Positions 7,199-16,635 are shown, counted from the first letter of the stretch. The stretch: DNA of 47,901 nt from Bacillota bacterium (GCA_029778665.1 JAKOPX010000002.1:1-47901); one strand, 5' to 3'. Notes: a model not told the origin generated them from the letters alone. Translations and numbers: made by a program.

Positions 7199-8305
7199 TC
7201 AGATTCTTTCATATGAAGAGTAGCGCGAGATGTTGAGCAGTATGCCCGCTTCTGTCATAAAGAGGACAAGGGCCGTGCCGCCGGCACTGAAGAAGGGCAA
7301 TGACACGCCCGTAGGCGGTACGGAATTCGTGACGACCGCCACGTTGAAAAGACTCTGGACGGCGATCAGCGCGGTAATGCCTGAAGCTATCAGGCACCCG
7401 TAAACATCAGGCGCATGGACCGCTATTTTGATCCCCCTCCAGATAAATATGAGAAACAGCAACATAACCAGTAATGCTCCGATGAAACCCAGTTCCTCGG
7501 CAATAATCGGAAAAATATAGTCGTTATGCGGTTCAGGAACATACAGAAACTTCTGCATGCTCTGCCCCAGGCCTCTTCCAAACAGCCCACCGGAGGCGAT
7601 GGCATACAGGGACTGAATGGTCTGATAACCGCTGCCGCGCGGATCGCTCCACGGGTCGATCCAGGAATTTATTCGCGGAGTCATGTAATCGGTAAATGAA
7701 ATGACGGCTATGATCATTACGACGACGGGCACGAACAATATCGCAAAATGCCTGATTTTTGCGCCTGCCACGAACAATATTATCATGGCTATGGAAATCA
7801 TGATTATAGTTGCGCTCAGATGTGTTTCCAGCAGAAGAAGCACACATATGATGCCAAGAGCAAAAAGGTACGGCATCAGGTCTCTGAAAAACGAGTCAAG
7901 CGGTCTCTTCCTCCTGGACAGATTGTATGAAAAGAACAGTATAAGCGCCAGTTTGGCCAGCTCGGACGGCTGGAACCGGACACCGGCTATCACGACCCAT
8001 CTCCGGGAATCGTTCGCTTCACTGCCGATACCCGGGATCAAAACGAGTATGAGAAGGACAACGCTTACCAAAAACAACGCCCATACTGTTTTCCTGCCTA
8101 TCTTGTGATAGTCGTAATTTGCCGCAAGCATCATGGAGACCATGCCGATGGCGGCAAAGACCAACTGCCTTTTAATATAATAGTATATGTTCCCTGTCTC
8201 TTTTTCAGCCATTGGGGCACTTGCGCTGAAAACCATGATAAGTCCCAGCGAAAGCAGTATCAGTACAGTTATGAACAAAATAAAATCAAACGGCTTCTTT
8301 TTCAT
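7199..8305 (-). CDS. ftsW: SEDS-family glycan polymerase, FtsW/SpoVE type
   Basis: This 368-residue polytopic membrane protein starts with a short cytoplasmic tail and has about ten membrane segments. SEDS hallmarks are FQPSELAKLALILFFSYNL, the large extracellular loop with GSGYQTIQSLYAIASGGLFGRGLG, PEPHNDYIFPIIAEELGFIGA, and the last segment VPPTGVSLPFFSAGGTALV. Members polymerise lipid II into glycan with a partner class B penicillin-binding protein; the SpoVD/FtsI-like enzyme in the same cluster is the likely partner. FtsW and its sporulation paralogue SpoVE cannot be separated from sequence alone; the dcw position allows either. The ATG at 8305 has AGAGGG six bases upstream and lies 11 bases after mraY. 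No murD lies between them, unlike many Firmicute clusters. Confidence 0.9.
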   Translation of the reverse strand: MKKKPFDFILFITVLILLSLGLIMVFSASAPMAEKETGNIYYYIKRQLVFAAIGMVSMMLAANYDYHKIGRKTVWALFLVSVVLLILVLIPGIGSEANDSRRWVVIAGVRFQPSELAKLALILFFSYNLSRRKRPLDSFFRDLMPYLFALGIICVLLLLETHLSATIIMISIAMIILFVAGAKIRHFAILFVPVVVMIIAVISFTDYMTPRINSWIDPWSDPRGSGYQTIQSLYAIASGGLFGRGLGQSMQKFLYVPEPHNDYIFPIIAEELGFIGALLVMLLFLIFIWRGIKIAVHAPDVYGCLIASGITALIAVQSLFNVAVVTNSVPPTGVSLPFFSAGGTALVLFMTEAGILLNISRYSSYERI

Positions 8306-8316
8306 AAATGCCCTCT

Positions 8317-9315
8317 CTAGAAAATATCATATCTCAGCATGGCAAGCCCGATCAGGCAGAGTATAATGGTTATCAGCCAGAAAACGCCAACGACCTTTGT
8401 TTCCTTCCATCCCGACAACTCGAAATGGTGATGTATGGGTGCCATTTTGAAAACTCTCCTGCCCCTCAGTTTGAATGAAACTACCTGGATGAATACCGAA
8501 AGGCTTTCCACAGCATATATCGCACCTGCCACCAGCAGCATCCATGGAATTTTCATCATTACGGCCGCGGCTCCTACAACTCCTCCTAAGGCAAGTGAAC
8601 CCGTGTCGCCCATGAAGACCCTTGCAGGGTAGATATTGAATACAAGAAAGCCGAGACATCCGCCGGCCGTGATCGCGCAAATCATCTTCACGCTGTCCCA
8701 TTCAGGCTTCATCATCGCCACTATCGTGAAAAACACCGCAACTATCAGTGTCACGCCCGCAGCAAGCCCGTCGACACCGTCGGTCATGTTCACCGAGTTG
8801 GTAATAAGGTACATGACGATTATGATGAGCGGTATGTACAACAGGAGAGGAAGCTCCACCACCGCGTCGACGCCCAGGAACGGCAGTATCATCCCGGTCC
8901 CGATATCCGGATGGTACGCTGTGTAGAACGCGAAAGCGGCCGACACCAGGAGCAGGCCGAACGACTTCTGCTTCGGACTGAGCCCGTCCGAGTTCTTTCT
9001 GACGACTTTTATCATATCGTCCGCAAAGCCTATCGCAGCATACCCCAATGTGACCAGCAGCACGGGTATTATGCCGGGATGGCCCGGAGCAAGGACAAGT
9101 GACGTGATTATCATCGGTATTATGAAAATAAGGCCTCCGATGGTAGGTATCCCCATCTTTTTCAAATGCGTCGCAGGGCCGTCGTTTCTCACCGTCTGTC
9201 TGAATTTCAGACGTTTGAGCATCGGTATTATGATAGGACCGGCTATGACCGTCATTATGAATGTTCCGGCAAAAGCTGCCACTTCCGTTGACTTCAATAT
9301 GAATTCCAAGTCCAT
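8317..9315 (-). CDS. mraY: Phospho-N-acetylmuramoyl-pentapeptide-transferase
   Basis: MraY transfers phospho-MurNAc-pentapeptide from UDP to undecaprenyl phosphate at the inner face of the membrane, making lipid I. The 332-residue protein has about ten membrane segments and the family motifs GFADDMIKV, the catalytic loop NSVNMTDGVDGLAAG, FMGDTGSLALGG and the histidine-rich PIHHHFELSGW. The ATG at 9315 is the only start before an upstream in-frame stop; a GGGGG tract almost touches it, so the ribosome site is tight. It sits 35 bases after murF and 11 bases before ftsW in the dcw run. Confidence 0.96.
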   Translation of the reverse strand: MDLEFILKSTEVAAFAGTFIMTVIAGPIIIPMLKRLKFRQTVRNDGPATHLKKMGIPTIGGLIFIIPMIITSLVLAPGHPGIIPVLLVTLGYAAIGFADDMIKVVRKNSDGLSPKQKSFGLLLVSAAFAFYTAYHPDIGTGMILPFLGVDAVVELPLLLYIPLIIIVMYLITNSVNMTDGVDGLAAGVTLIVAVFFTIVAMMKPEWDSVKMICAITAGGCLGFLVFNIYPARVFMGDTGSLALGGVVGAAAVMMKIPWMLLVAGAIYAVESLSVFIQVVSFKLRGRRVFKMAPIHHHFELSGWKETKVVGVFWLITIILCLIGLAMLRYDIF

Positions 9316-9350
9316 TCCCCCGTGTTTTTATAAATGTGCATTCCGGTGCA

Positions 9351-10724
9351 TTATCCGCTGATCAGTGAATTAACGATCTCTTCCATCATCATCCCCCTGG
9401 ATCCTTTGACCAGTATGGCGTCTCCCTCGCGGATGATATCCTGGAGATAACGGATAGCTTCGCCGTTATTTGCCAGTACGACTATCCCGGACCCGGGGAA
9501 TCCTGCCTCCATTGCACCTTCCGCTATATGTGCGGCAGCCTGGCCTACCGTGATTATCATGTCTGTACGGCTGCCGGCCACATATGCGCCTGTTTCTTTG
9601 TGCGCGACGGTGCTCCAGCTCCCAAGTTCAAGCATGTCGCCCAGAACGGCTATCCTTCTTTCCGCTTCTATCTCATTCAGTACGTCTATCGCAGCCTTTA
9701 CAGACTGCGGACTTGCATTGTAGGCATCATTTATGACTGTCAGCCCGTTTGACTTCAAAATATTGAGCCGCATGCTCCCGGGAGTGTGCCCTGCGATCCC
9801 GCTTATCAGCAGATCTGCCGGCACCCCGAGTTCATGGCCTGCCGCAAGAGCCGCCAGCGCGTTGTAAACATTGTGTACGCCGGGGGCAGGTACATGTACG
9901 TTATACTCGTTTCCATCCAGCTTAATGTTGAAGTCTGTTCCCTTTTCTCCCTTGGACCTGATGTTGTATGCCTGGTAGTCAACATCTTCCTCAAGGCCGT
10001 ACGACACTGTCCTCACTTCAAGCAGGTCCTTCACGCCGTTCAGCATGACATCATCGCCGTTGAGTATCAGTACGCCGTCAGGCTGCAGGCCTTCGATCAG
10101 TTCCAGTTTTGCTCTCAGGATGTCCTGCCTCGAGCCCAGCTTCTCTATATGAGACAAACCAATATTGGTTATTATTCCCACTTTAGGCTTCACAATACGC
10201 GTCAGTGCCCTGATCTCACCGAAACCGCTCATGCCCATCTCTATGACTGCAGCCTCATGTCCCGGTTCCAGCCTGAAAATCGTCAGCGGAACGCCGATCT
10301 CATTATTCAGGTTCCCTTCATTTTTCAGCACATTGTACCGTGCTCCCAGCGCACATGCAACCATATCCTTGGTGCTGGTTTTCCCAACGCTTCCCGTTAT
10401 TCCGACGAACGGGATGTCAAACCTGTCCCTGTAATATAAAGCAAGATCATGGAGTGCTTTGAGCGTATCTTCGACCTTTATCACAATTCTGCCGGGGAAA
10501 TCTGCTGCTTCCCTGTCGGTCATGACTGCAACGGCCCCGTTTGCAAAAGCTTCTGTGAGAAAATCGTTCCCGTCGAACCTCTCACCCTTCAGTGCAATAA
10601 AAAGACTTCCGGGGTTGATTTTCCGCGAGTCTGTCGATATATCCCCGACCAGGACGCTGCTGTCCCCTCCCTGGAGTTTTCCCTGTGTAGCTTCCATGAT
10701 TTCACTTATTTTCAATCCGATCAT
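9351..10724 (-). CDS. murF: UDP-N-acetylmuramoyl-tripeptide-D-alanyl-D-alanine ligase
   Basis: MurF adds D-Ala-D-Ala to UDP-MurNAc-tripeptide in the cytoplasm, completing the pentapeptide. The 457-residue protein shows the Mur-ligase layout: an N-terminal substrate domain (STDSRKINPGSLFIALKGERFDGN), a central ATPase domain with GITGSVGKTSTKD and NEGNLNNEIGVPLTI, and a C-terminal domain with NDAYNASPQSVKAAIDVL. That last signature separates MurF from MurC/D/E. The ATG at 10724 has GAGGAG about five bases upstream and starts 15 bases after murE. The product feeds MraY, encoded next. Confidence 0.96.
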   Translation of the reverse strand: MIGLKISEIMEATQGKLQGGDSSVLVGDISTDSRKINPGSLFIALKGERFDGNDFLTEAFANGAVAVMTDREAADFPGRIVIKVEDTLKALHDLALYYRDRFDIPFVGITGSVGKTSTKDMVACALGARYNVLKNEGNLNNEIGVPLTIFRLEPGHEAAVIEMGMSGFGEIRALTRIVKPKVGIITNIGLSHIEKLGSRQDILRAKLELIEGLQPDGVLILNGDDVMLNGVKDLLEVRTVSYGLEEDVDYQAYNIRSKGEKGTDFNIKLDGNEYNVHVPAPGVHNVYNALAALAAGHELGVPADLLISGIAGHTPGSMRLNILKSNGLTVINDAYNASPQSVKAAIDVLNEIEAERRIAVLGDMLELGSWSTVAHKETGAYVAGSRTDMIITVGQAAAHIAEGAMEAGFPGSGIVVLANNGEAIRYLQDIIREGDAILVKGSRGMMMEEIVNSLISG

Positions 10725-10739
10725 AATTACTCCTCTTTG

Positions 10740-12191
10740 TCAGAAGTCTTTATCAAGTATTTCCCGAACTATTTCCCTTTCATCAAAATGTACCGTCACA
10801 TCTCCAAATACCTGGTATGTTTCATGCCCCTTACCTGCCAGCAGTACCACGTCTCCTGCGGATGCGGAAGCCAGGGCATGCCTTATGGCTTCCTTCCGGT
10901 CTGTTATGCATGTATACCTTCCCGAAGTGTTCCTGATACCCTCCTCGATCTCCCTGATGATGGCATCGGGATCTTCAGTCCTCGGATTGTCCGAAGTTAT
11001 CACCGTATAGTCCGCATACCGTCCCGATACGGCTCCCATCATGGGCCTTTTGGCCCTGTCCCTGTCACCGCCGCAGCCGAAAACGCATATGACTTTTCCT
11101 CCGGCAAATGCTTTGACCGTTGCAAGTATGTTTTCGAGGCTGTCGGGCGTATGAGCATAATCTATTATAACACTAAAGTCACGACCCGTCTCCACCGGTT
11201 CGGCCCTTCCGGGCACCTGCACCTTTTCGAGTCCCAGAGCGACAGTATCTCCCGGGATACCCGCAATGCCGCACACGCTTGCTGCCGCAAGTGCGTTGTA
11301 TATGGTAAATTTGCCAGGTATATTAACGCTGAAGCTCCTGTTGTACCACGGCGATACCATGTCGAACCTCACCCCTCCCGGCAGATAAACCGGGTTTACT
11401 GCTTTGATATCCGCATCGCCGTCCAGGCTGTATGTCAATATCTCGCACTCCGCCTTTTCGATCACCCTGTCAGCCCAGCTGCCGTCCCTGTTCACCAGTC
11501 CGGTCCTGCAGTACCTGAACAAAAGGGTTTTTGCTTCCAGGTATTCTTCCATGCTTGCGTGTTCTGACGGACTTATATGGTCCCTCGAGAGGTTCGTGAA
11601 CACCCCTGTATCGAAATCGCAGTATTTGACCCTGTCAAGGGCAAGACCCTGGGAGGACACTTCCATAACAACATCCTGGACTCCATCATCTGCCATCTGC
11701 GCAAAAAGCTGCTGCAGATCCAGCGATTCCGGAGTGGTCCTCTCTGTCAGCAGCATCCGGTCGCCGATCCTGACGCCAAGGGTCCCTATCATGCCCGTCT
11801 TTCTTCCCGCCGCTTCGAGTATGGATCTGATCATGAAGCAGGTCGTCGTTTTGCCTTTCGTTCCCGTAACGCCGATCAGATTGAACCTGGCCGACGGGTG
11901 TCCGAAAAACTTGTCTGATACGTATGCCAACGCTGTTCTTGTGTTTCTTACCAATATAACGGGCGCCTCCGCTTCCAGCACGAGCGGTTTTTGCGCGATA
12001 AACGCGGCAGCCCCGTACTCCAGGGCCTGCTTCGCATAGGTGTGGCCGTCTGTTTTTTTGCCGTCTATGCAGACGAACAGACAGCCTTCGCCGACATTCC
12101 TGGAATCGTAAGCGATCCCTTTTATATCAACATTTAGATTTTCTCCTGCGTAAAGGATATCCAATCCATTGATCAGATCAGTCAGCAGCAT
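10740..12191 (-). CDS. murE: UDP-N-acetylmuramoyl-L-alanyl-D-glutamate-2,6-diaminopimelate ligase
   Basis: MurE adds the third residue of the stem peptide. The 483-residue protein has the three Mur-ligase domains, with the ATP loop GVTGTKGKTTT at 107-117, IDYAHTPDSLENIL in the C-terminal domain, and DNPRTEDP at 401-408. The DNPR tetrapeptide is the established marker for meso-diaminopimelate rather than lysine, so this organism probably has DAP-type peptidoglycan. The ATG at 12191 has GGAGA eight bases upstream. About 134 bases without a gene separate it from the penicillin-binding protein gene; I see no strong promoter or terminator there. Confidence 0.96.
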   Translation of the reverse strand: MLLTDLINGLDILYAGENLNVDIKGIAYDSRNVGEGCLFVCIDGKKTDGHTYAKQALEYGAAAFIAQKPLVLEAEAPVILVRNTRTALAYVSDKFFGHPSARFNLIGVTGTKGKTTTCFMIRSILEAAGRKTGMIGTLGVRIGDRMLLTERTTPESLDLQQLFAQMADDGVQDVVMEVSSQGLALDRVKYCDFDTGVFTNLSRDHISPSEHASMEEYLEAKTLLFRYCRTGLVNRDGSWADRVIEKAECEILTYSLDGDADIKAVNPVYLPGGVRFDMVSPWYNRSFSVNIPGKFTIYNALAAASVCGIAGIPGDTVALGLEKVQVPGRAEPVETGRDFSVIIDYAHTPDSLENILATVKAFAGGKVICVFGCGGDRDRAKRPMMGAVSGRYADYTVITSDNPRTEDPDAIIREIEEGIRNTSGRYTCITDRKEAIRHALASASAGDVVLLAGKGHETYQVFGDVTVHFDEREIVREILDKDF

Positions 12192-12325
12192 GGGATTGTC
12201 TCCTTTACTATCAACTACCTGTTAAGCTACATACCCGTCATCTCCATTCCTTCCGGCTGCCGCAGGCTTTCAGAAACCCCGGAAGCCGTTTCCTTTGTGT
12301 TTCGCAATAATGTCAAGGTGTATAA

Positions 12326-14527
12326 TCATTCGACATTGTCCATGTTCCTGAATTCAACTTCAACAACAGTACCTTTTTCGATCACAGTGCCCGGCTTATA
12401 CTGCTGCCTGTATGCGGTCCCGTTTCCGGACACCTTTATGTTCAGTCCTAGGCGGTTCATGGCATAGGCCGCCTCCGATATCGTTTTTCCGGACAGGTCC
12501 GGCATCGCGACAGTCTTTGATTCTTCAGGCCTGTATGTGTAGAGGATCACCACCGAGTCCTCGGGAACGACCGCATTCGGTTTCGGTGTCTGCTGCAGGA
12601 CGATGCTCTCGGTATTCCCTTCCCCTTCGATGTCATATTTCAGTCCGGCGGCTTTAAGCGCCTTCACCGCTTCTCCCACGGACTTGTTCCTGACCTCCGG
12701 AACTGTCACGGCAGCTGCCATGGATTTCATATCTTCATCTGTGTATCTTCTCTCAACCTGCATGTAACTGAGAGTATCCTCGATGATCTTGCCTACAACA
12801 GGTGCAGCTATGACGCCGCCCATATGGGATTCCCCCCTCGGGTCAAACAGGGCGACGAGCACGACTACCTTCGGATCGTCCGCAGGCGCGAATCCGCAGA
12901 AGGATGCTATGTAGACATCCTCCTTGGTCGTCTCTGATGTGCCGGTCTTGCCTCCTACCCGGTAACCCCTGACATAGGCATTGTTTCCTGTACCCTTTGG
13001 ATCTGAGACTACTCCTTCGAGAATATTCCTCATGATGTCAGATGTCTGTTTTGAAATCACAGTCCTGACCACTTCAGGCTCAAACCTGGTGACAACATTG
13101 CCCCCGGAATCGGTCAGTTCTTTCACAAGGCGTGGCTTCATCAGTTTGCCGCCGTTCACTATCGCACAGTATGCAGTCGCCAGCTGCAGCGGCGTTATCG
13201 TGAACCTCTGTCCGAATGAAGCCACGGCCATATCTATCTCCTTCGGTTTCGTCTGGAACTGGGATCTGGCTTCCCCCATCAGTTCGATCCCTGTTTTGTC
13301 CATGAACCCGAATGCCCTGACATAGCTGTAGAAACGTTCGATCCCAAGGCTCTGGGCTACCTTGACGAATGCCGGGTTGCATGAGTTGTAAACAGCTTCC
13401 CTGAATGTTTCTGTCCCGTGCGGCCTTCCTACGCGCCAGCAGTTTATCGGTCTGGGCCAGCCCGTGACCTTTATCGGAAAGTCATCTGTTATGGTATCAG
13501 GCGTTACGACGCCTTCCTCTATACCTGCAGATGCGGTTATGCTTTTGAAGGTGGAACCGGGTTCATAAGTATCGGAAACGGCCTTGTTTCTCCAAACAGT
13601 TCTGCTGAGTATTTCTACCGTTTCTTTGCTCCGTTCCTTCCACTCAGAAGGGTCGATATCGATTTCAATATTCCCGGGGTATGCGAATGGTCTGTTGAGG
13701 TCATAGTCGGGCTTTGACACCATCGCAAGCACGTCGCCCGTATCAGGGTCCATGACGATACCGACGGCGCCGCCCATAACTTTGTTATCTGCGATTGCCT
13801 TGTCAAGCGATTTCGAGACAAGATACTGGATAGTCTCATCAACGGTGAGAACCACATTCAGGCCATCCTGTGCATCTATGCGTTTTTCGCGTTCCGAAGG
13901 GACTGCGCTTCCTCTTGCGTCAACTTCGCTCAGTATCTTACCAGGTACGCCCTTCAGGTATTTGTCCATGACTTCTTCAATGCCGCCCATCAGCCCCTGG
14001 TTGTCGTCCCCGGTGAATCCAAGTATATGCGACATCAGGTTGCCCCCGGGGTAATACCTTTTGGCATCCTCATCGATGTTTATGCCTCTGACGCTGTTTT
14101 CACTGATCCATGTCCTTATTTGTATCTCGGTTTCTCTGTCCACTTTCCTTTTTATTATCGCACTGCTCACGTTTTTTGTGATTATGCCGTATACAGTGTC
14201 TTTGTCCATTGACAGAAACTGTGCAAGGTCTTCAGCTATCTTTTCCTTCGTCAGCTTTTTGTTTTTTGCGATTTCATTGGGATTGCAGCTTATGGTGGCA
14301 GCCTGTACACTGATGGCCAGTTTTTTCCCGTTCCTGTCATATATGGTACCCCTGATGGGACTTATGACCCTGCCGGTATTTTGCTGTATGAAAGCTTTCT
14401 TCTGCAGTTCATATCCCTGTACGAACTGTATCTGGGCGATCCTTCCGATGAGAAAAAGGACAATCACAGTAAAGGACACGAGCAGGACCATCAGTCGTTT
14501 TTTGGTTGCCATTCCCGGTGCCGCCAT
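12326..14527 (-). CDS. spoVD: PASTA-domain penicillin-binding protein, class B transpeptidase (SpoVD/FtsI-like)
   Basis: This 733-residue protein has a short cytoplasmic tail, one membrane anchor (about 11-30), a dimerisation/pedestal domain, and a transpeptidase domain with the three active-site motifs STFK (325-328), SCN (382-384) and KTG (527-529). Two PASTA repeats follow (about 607-667 and 673-728). Class B PBPs crosslink peptidoglycan and work with a SEDS polymerase. PASTA-bearing dcw members in sporulating Firmicutes are SpoVD or the divisome PBP; only one is present here, so it may serve division, sporulation or both (inference). The ATG at 14527 has a GGAGGAGAGG tract upstream. A terminator-like hairpin stands in the gap after ftsL, so its level may be set apart from the upstream genes. 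Confidence 0.92.
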   Translation of the reverse strand: MAAPGMATKKRLMVLLVSFTVIVLFLIGRIAQIQFVQGYELQKKAFIQQNTGRVISPIRGTIYDRNGKKLAISVQAATISCNPNEIAKNKKLTKEKIAEDLAQFLSMDKDTVYGIITKNVSSAIIKRKVDRETEIQIRTWISENSVRGINIDEDAKRYYPGGNLMSHILGFTGDDNQGLMGGIEEVMDKYLKGVPGKILSEVDARGSAVPSEREKRIDAQDGLNVVLTVDETIQYLVSKSLDKAIADNKVMGGAVGIVMDPDTGDVLAMVSKPDYDLNRPFAYPGNIEIDIDPSEWKERSKETVEILSRTVWRNKAVSDTYEPGSTFKSITASAGIEEGVVTPDTITDDFPIKVTGWPRPINCWRVGRPHGTETFREAVYNSCNPAFVKVAQSLGIERFYSYVRAFGFMDKTGIELMGEARSQFQTKPKEIDMAVASFGQRFTITPLQLATAYCAIVNGGKLMKPRLVKELTDSGGNVVTRFEPEVVRTVISKQTSDIMRNILEGVVSDPKGTGNNAYVRGYRVGGKTGTSETTKEDVYIASFCGFAPADDPKVVVLVALFDPRGESHMGGVIAAPVVGKIIEDTLSYMQVERRYTDEDMKSMAAAVTVPEVRNKSVGEAVKALKAAGLKYDIEGEGNTESIVLQQTPKPNAVVPEDSVVILYTYRPEESKTVAMPDLSGKTISEAAYAMNRLGLNIKVSGNGTAYRQQYKPGTVIEKGTVVEVEFRNMDNVE

Positions 14528-14550
14528 CCAAACCTCTCCTCCGATCGTAA

Positions 14551-14605
14551 ATAAAAAAGACTATAGACCGTGCAAAAAATAAATTTTACACTATCCACAG
14601 TCTAT
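14551..14605 (-). terminator. Terminator or attenuator between ftsL and the PBP gene
   Basis: On the minus strand ATAGACTGTG (14596-14605) pairs with CACGGTCTAT (14563-14572), ten pairs with one G-U, across a 23-base AT-rich loop. A T-rich run including six consecutive Ts follows. A second, GC-rich stem (GCCGGGCAT type, 14619-14627 with 14644-14652) sits just before it, right after the ftsL stop. Both lie inside what should be one operon, so partial termination or attenuation is likely. Confidence 0.6.
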
Positions 14606-14655
14606 GCTCGCTGTAACCGCCGGGCATGCCAACCTTCATCTTTATGCCCGGCCTG

Positions 14656-15144
14656 CTATTCGAAAAGCTTAAGAAATCCGGCTGCTCTGTTGATGAGCTT
14701 TGACATGGCGTTCCCGTTTTTTTCATCTTTTGCGTCCGCAGACATCAGTACTGTATAATCATTCCTGGGAACTTTTATGTATATTATCTGGTTTTTGTCC
14801 GGCATCTGCATTCCAAGCCTGTTTTCTGCTATTTCCTTTATTTCGTTCAAATCGGTCTTGGTTTCTATCTGAACTCTGAGCAGCGAGTTTTCGTTCCTTA
14901 TCATTTCATATGCTTTCTGCCTCTGGTTTATCTGGTAACCGATCCTGGTAATTATGGCATATCTGCACATCACGGCAAGGCCGGCGGCGAACACCGCGAG
15001 GATCGCCATGACCATCCTGAGTTTTATCTTTCTGTGGCTTCTGTATGTTTTTTTCGCCTTCAGTACCTGGTTCTCTTCATAGACATCGTATTCGAGCTGT
15101 CTGGCAGCAGAACCATATACGTACTCATAACCCATCTGATTCAA
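14656..15144 (-). CDS. ftsL: FtsL/DivIC-like cell division protein
   Basis: This 162-residue protein is bitopic: a charged cytoplasmic N-terminus (about 40 residues, rich in K/R before the membrane), one membrane segment (about 43-64), then a coiled-coil stretch (NQRQKAYEMIRNENSLLRVQIETKTDLNEI cut here by its heptads) and RLGMQMPDKNQIIYIKVP. That arrangement and the position between rsmH and the PBP gene match FtsL, which links septal wall enzymes to other divisome parts. Sequence conservation is low in the family, so the call rests on layout. Its GTATTCACCTC complement gives GAGGTG upstream of the start. The C-terminal tail after the coiled coil is hydrophilic. Confidence 0.75.
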   Translation of the reverse strand: MNQMGYEYVYGSAARQLEYDVYEENQVLKAKKTYRSHRKIKLRMVMAILAVFAAGLAVMCRYAIITRIGYQINQRQKAYEMIRNENSLLRVQIETKTDLNEIKEIAENRLGMQMPDKNQIIYIKVPRNDYTVLMSADAKDEKNGNAMSKLINRAAGFLKLFE

Positions 15145-15696
15145 TTGTATTCACCTCTGATGCGATATATGCCTTGTCTTTTGCCCTTGATGCCTGACCC
15201 GGCTTTCCATGCGCATGGCTCTTTCAGCGCTATTTATTGGGTTTCGGGAACCGGTCGGAGGACCGATCCCCTGCACCTCTCATTTCTTTTGTATTTTCCA
15301 CGCTCATCATTCGCTTTTACGGCAGCCCTTCCCGGATATCGGACTCACGGTCCTCAAGGTCCCGCTGCTTTTTCTCATGTCGATCCGTCAGGTCATCATC
15401 CGTATCTGTTTGCTTTGTCTTTTGTTTTGTTCTTTTAGTTTTGTGCTTTCTCTTTTGTGTCCCCGTTATTTCTTTTGTGCCTCGTGATCTTCTCCGCAGT
15501 ATTTCAGGATCTTGTCTTTCGTCTGCCGGTCAGTCGTCATTTGCGGTCTATTCCAGCTGCTTTAGCAGCAACAGTACTTTTGTAATTTTTCATCAGCAAT
15601 GTCCGATGCTTTTAATTTCAGAAATTTATCTTTTGTATATCGTTGCAGCCGGCTGTGGACAGCAACACTGCAATTTGTCTTTTGCATGAAACTTTG
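15145..15696. other. 550-bp gene-free spacer between rsmH and ftsL with TCTTTTG repeats
   Basis: No gene with a credible start was found. The plus strand is T/C-rich and carries seven exact TCTTTTG heptamers (starting at 15177, 15285, 15418, 15451, 15471, 15629 and 15678); three are the longer TTGTCTTTTG (15174, 15415, 15675). On the coding (minus) strand these read CAAAAGA in an A/G-rich context. Short charged open frames on the minus strand include a 24-residue one starting MTTDRQTKDKILKY. A longer charged frame has no start codon and ends DLEDRESDIREGLP. It may be a decayed gene or an untranslated leader for ftsL. Confidence 0.6.
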
Positions 15697-16635
15697 TCAC
15701 AGCTTCATCGCTGTCCTCATCTTCGCGCTCCTGGCCCTCGGATTGCGCTCCACTTCCTCTTCCGAAGGGAGCACAGGTTTTCTGGTCAGTATCCTGAGTT
15801 CCGGCTTTTTCCCGCATACGCACGCCGGGAATGACGGCGGGCATTCACAGGGGTTTTCACGTTTCTGGAACTCGGTTTTCACTATCCTGTCTTCCAGTGA
15901 GTGGAATGTTATGATCGTAAGCCTTCCTCCGGGTTTCAGCAGCGATACCGCACCCTCTATTGCCTCCTTCAGAGCGCCGAGTTCGTCATTTACTGCGATC
16001 CTGAGCGCCTGGAACGTCCTTTTCGCTGGATGCGGTCCGTTTCTTCTGGCCCTGGCCGGTATGGCCGCTTTTATGATCTCGGCAAGCTGCCCTGTGGTTT
16101 CGATCCTGTTCCTGGACCTTGCTTCAACTATAAATGAAGCTATCCTGGACGCCCATTTTTCTTCTCCGTATTCACGGATTATGTCCCTCAGCTCTTCTTC
16201 AGGATACGTGTTTACGATCGTGGCGGCATCAAGCGGATTGTCCCTGTCCATCCTCATGTCAAGCGGTGCATCTTTCTGATAGCTGAATCCGCGCCCGGCC
16301 TCATCCAGTTGGTGGGAAGAGACTCCAATATCGAGCAGTATACCGTCGACCCTGTCGAACCCGCGCTGTCTCACCAGGTCCGCCATATACCGGAAGTTCC
16401 CTTTTATCAGTACCAGGCCTGCATTTTTACGGACTTTTGCAAGCCTTTCCTCCGACGCTTTTATGGCATCGGCGTCCTGGTCGATCCCGATAAGCGTTCC
16501 CTTGTCCAACCTTCTGATTATCTCCGACGAATGGCCGGCACCACCCACCGTTCCGTCGATATATATGCCATCTTTGTCTATGTCCAGGCTGGCTATGCAT
16601 TCTTCCAGCATCACAGGCTTATGATCGAACTGCAT
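15697..16635 (-). CDS. rsmH: 16S rRNA (cytosine(1402)-N(4))-methyltransferase
   Basis: RsmH (MraW) methylates N4 of C1402 in 16S rRNA, using S-adenosylmethionine. The 312-residue protein begins [15 protein letters not shown], shows the SAM-binding [16 protein letters not shown] and [17 protein letters not shown], then [39 protein letters not shown] and [12 protein letters not shown]. All are family signatures, and the C-terminal cysteine/zinc-like segment [13 protein letters not shown] is also present. The ATG at 16635 has GGGAGGA six bases upstream. It follows mraZ by 42 bases, the near-universal mraZ-rsmH pair, and should be controlled by MraZ. An unusually long gap separates it from ftsL. 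Confidence 0.96.
   Translation of the reverse strand: MQFDHKPVMLEECIASLDIDKDGIYIDGTVGGAGHSSEIIRRLDKGTLIGIDQDADAIKASEERLAKVRKNAGLVLIKGNFRYMADLVRQRGFDRVDGILLDIGVSSHQLDEAGRGFSYQKDAPLDMRMDRDNPLDAATIVNTYPEEELRDIIREYGEEKWASRIASFIVEARSRNRIETTGQLAEIIKAAIPARARRNGPHPAKRTFQALRIAVNDELGALKEAIEGAVSLLKPGGRLTIITFHSLEDRIVKTEFQKRENPCECPPSFPACVCGKKPELRILTRKPVLPSEEEVERNPRARSAKMRTAMKL

Noticed and set aside
15237-15689. 150-codon plus-strand frame in the rsmH-ftsL spacer
   Set aside because: Rich in Ser/Phe/Cys from T-rich sequence, no ribosome site, opposite to the operon; a by-product of base composition.
15599-16279. 226-codon plus-strand frame over rsmH
   Set aside because: Antisense shadow of a well-conserved gene; no family features.
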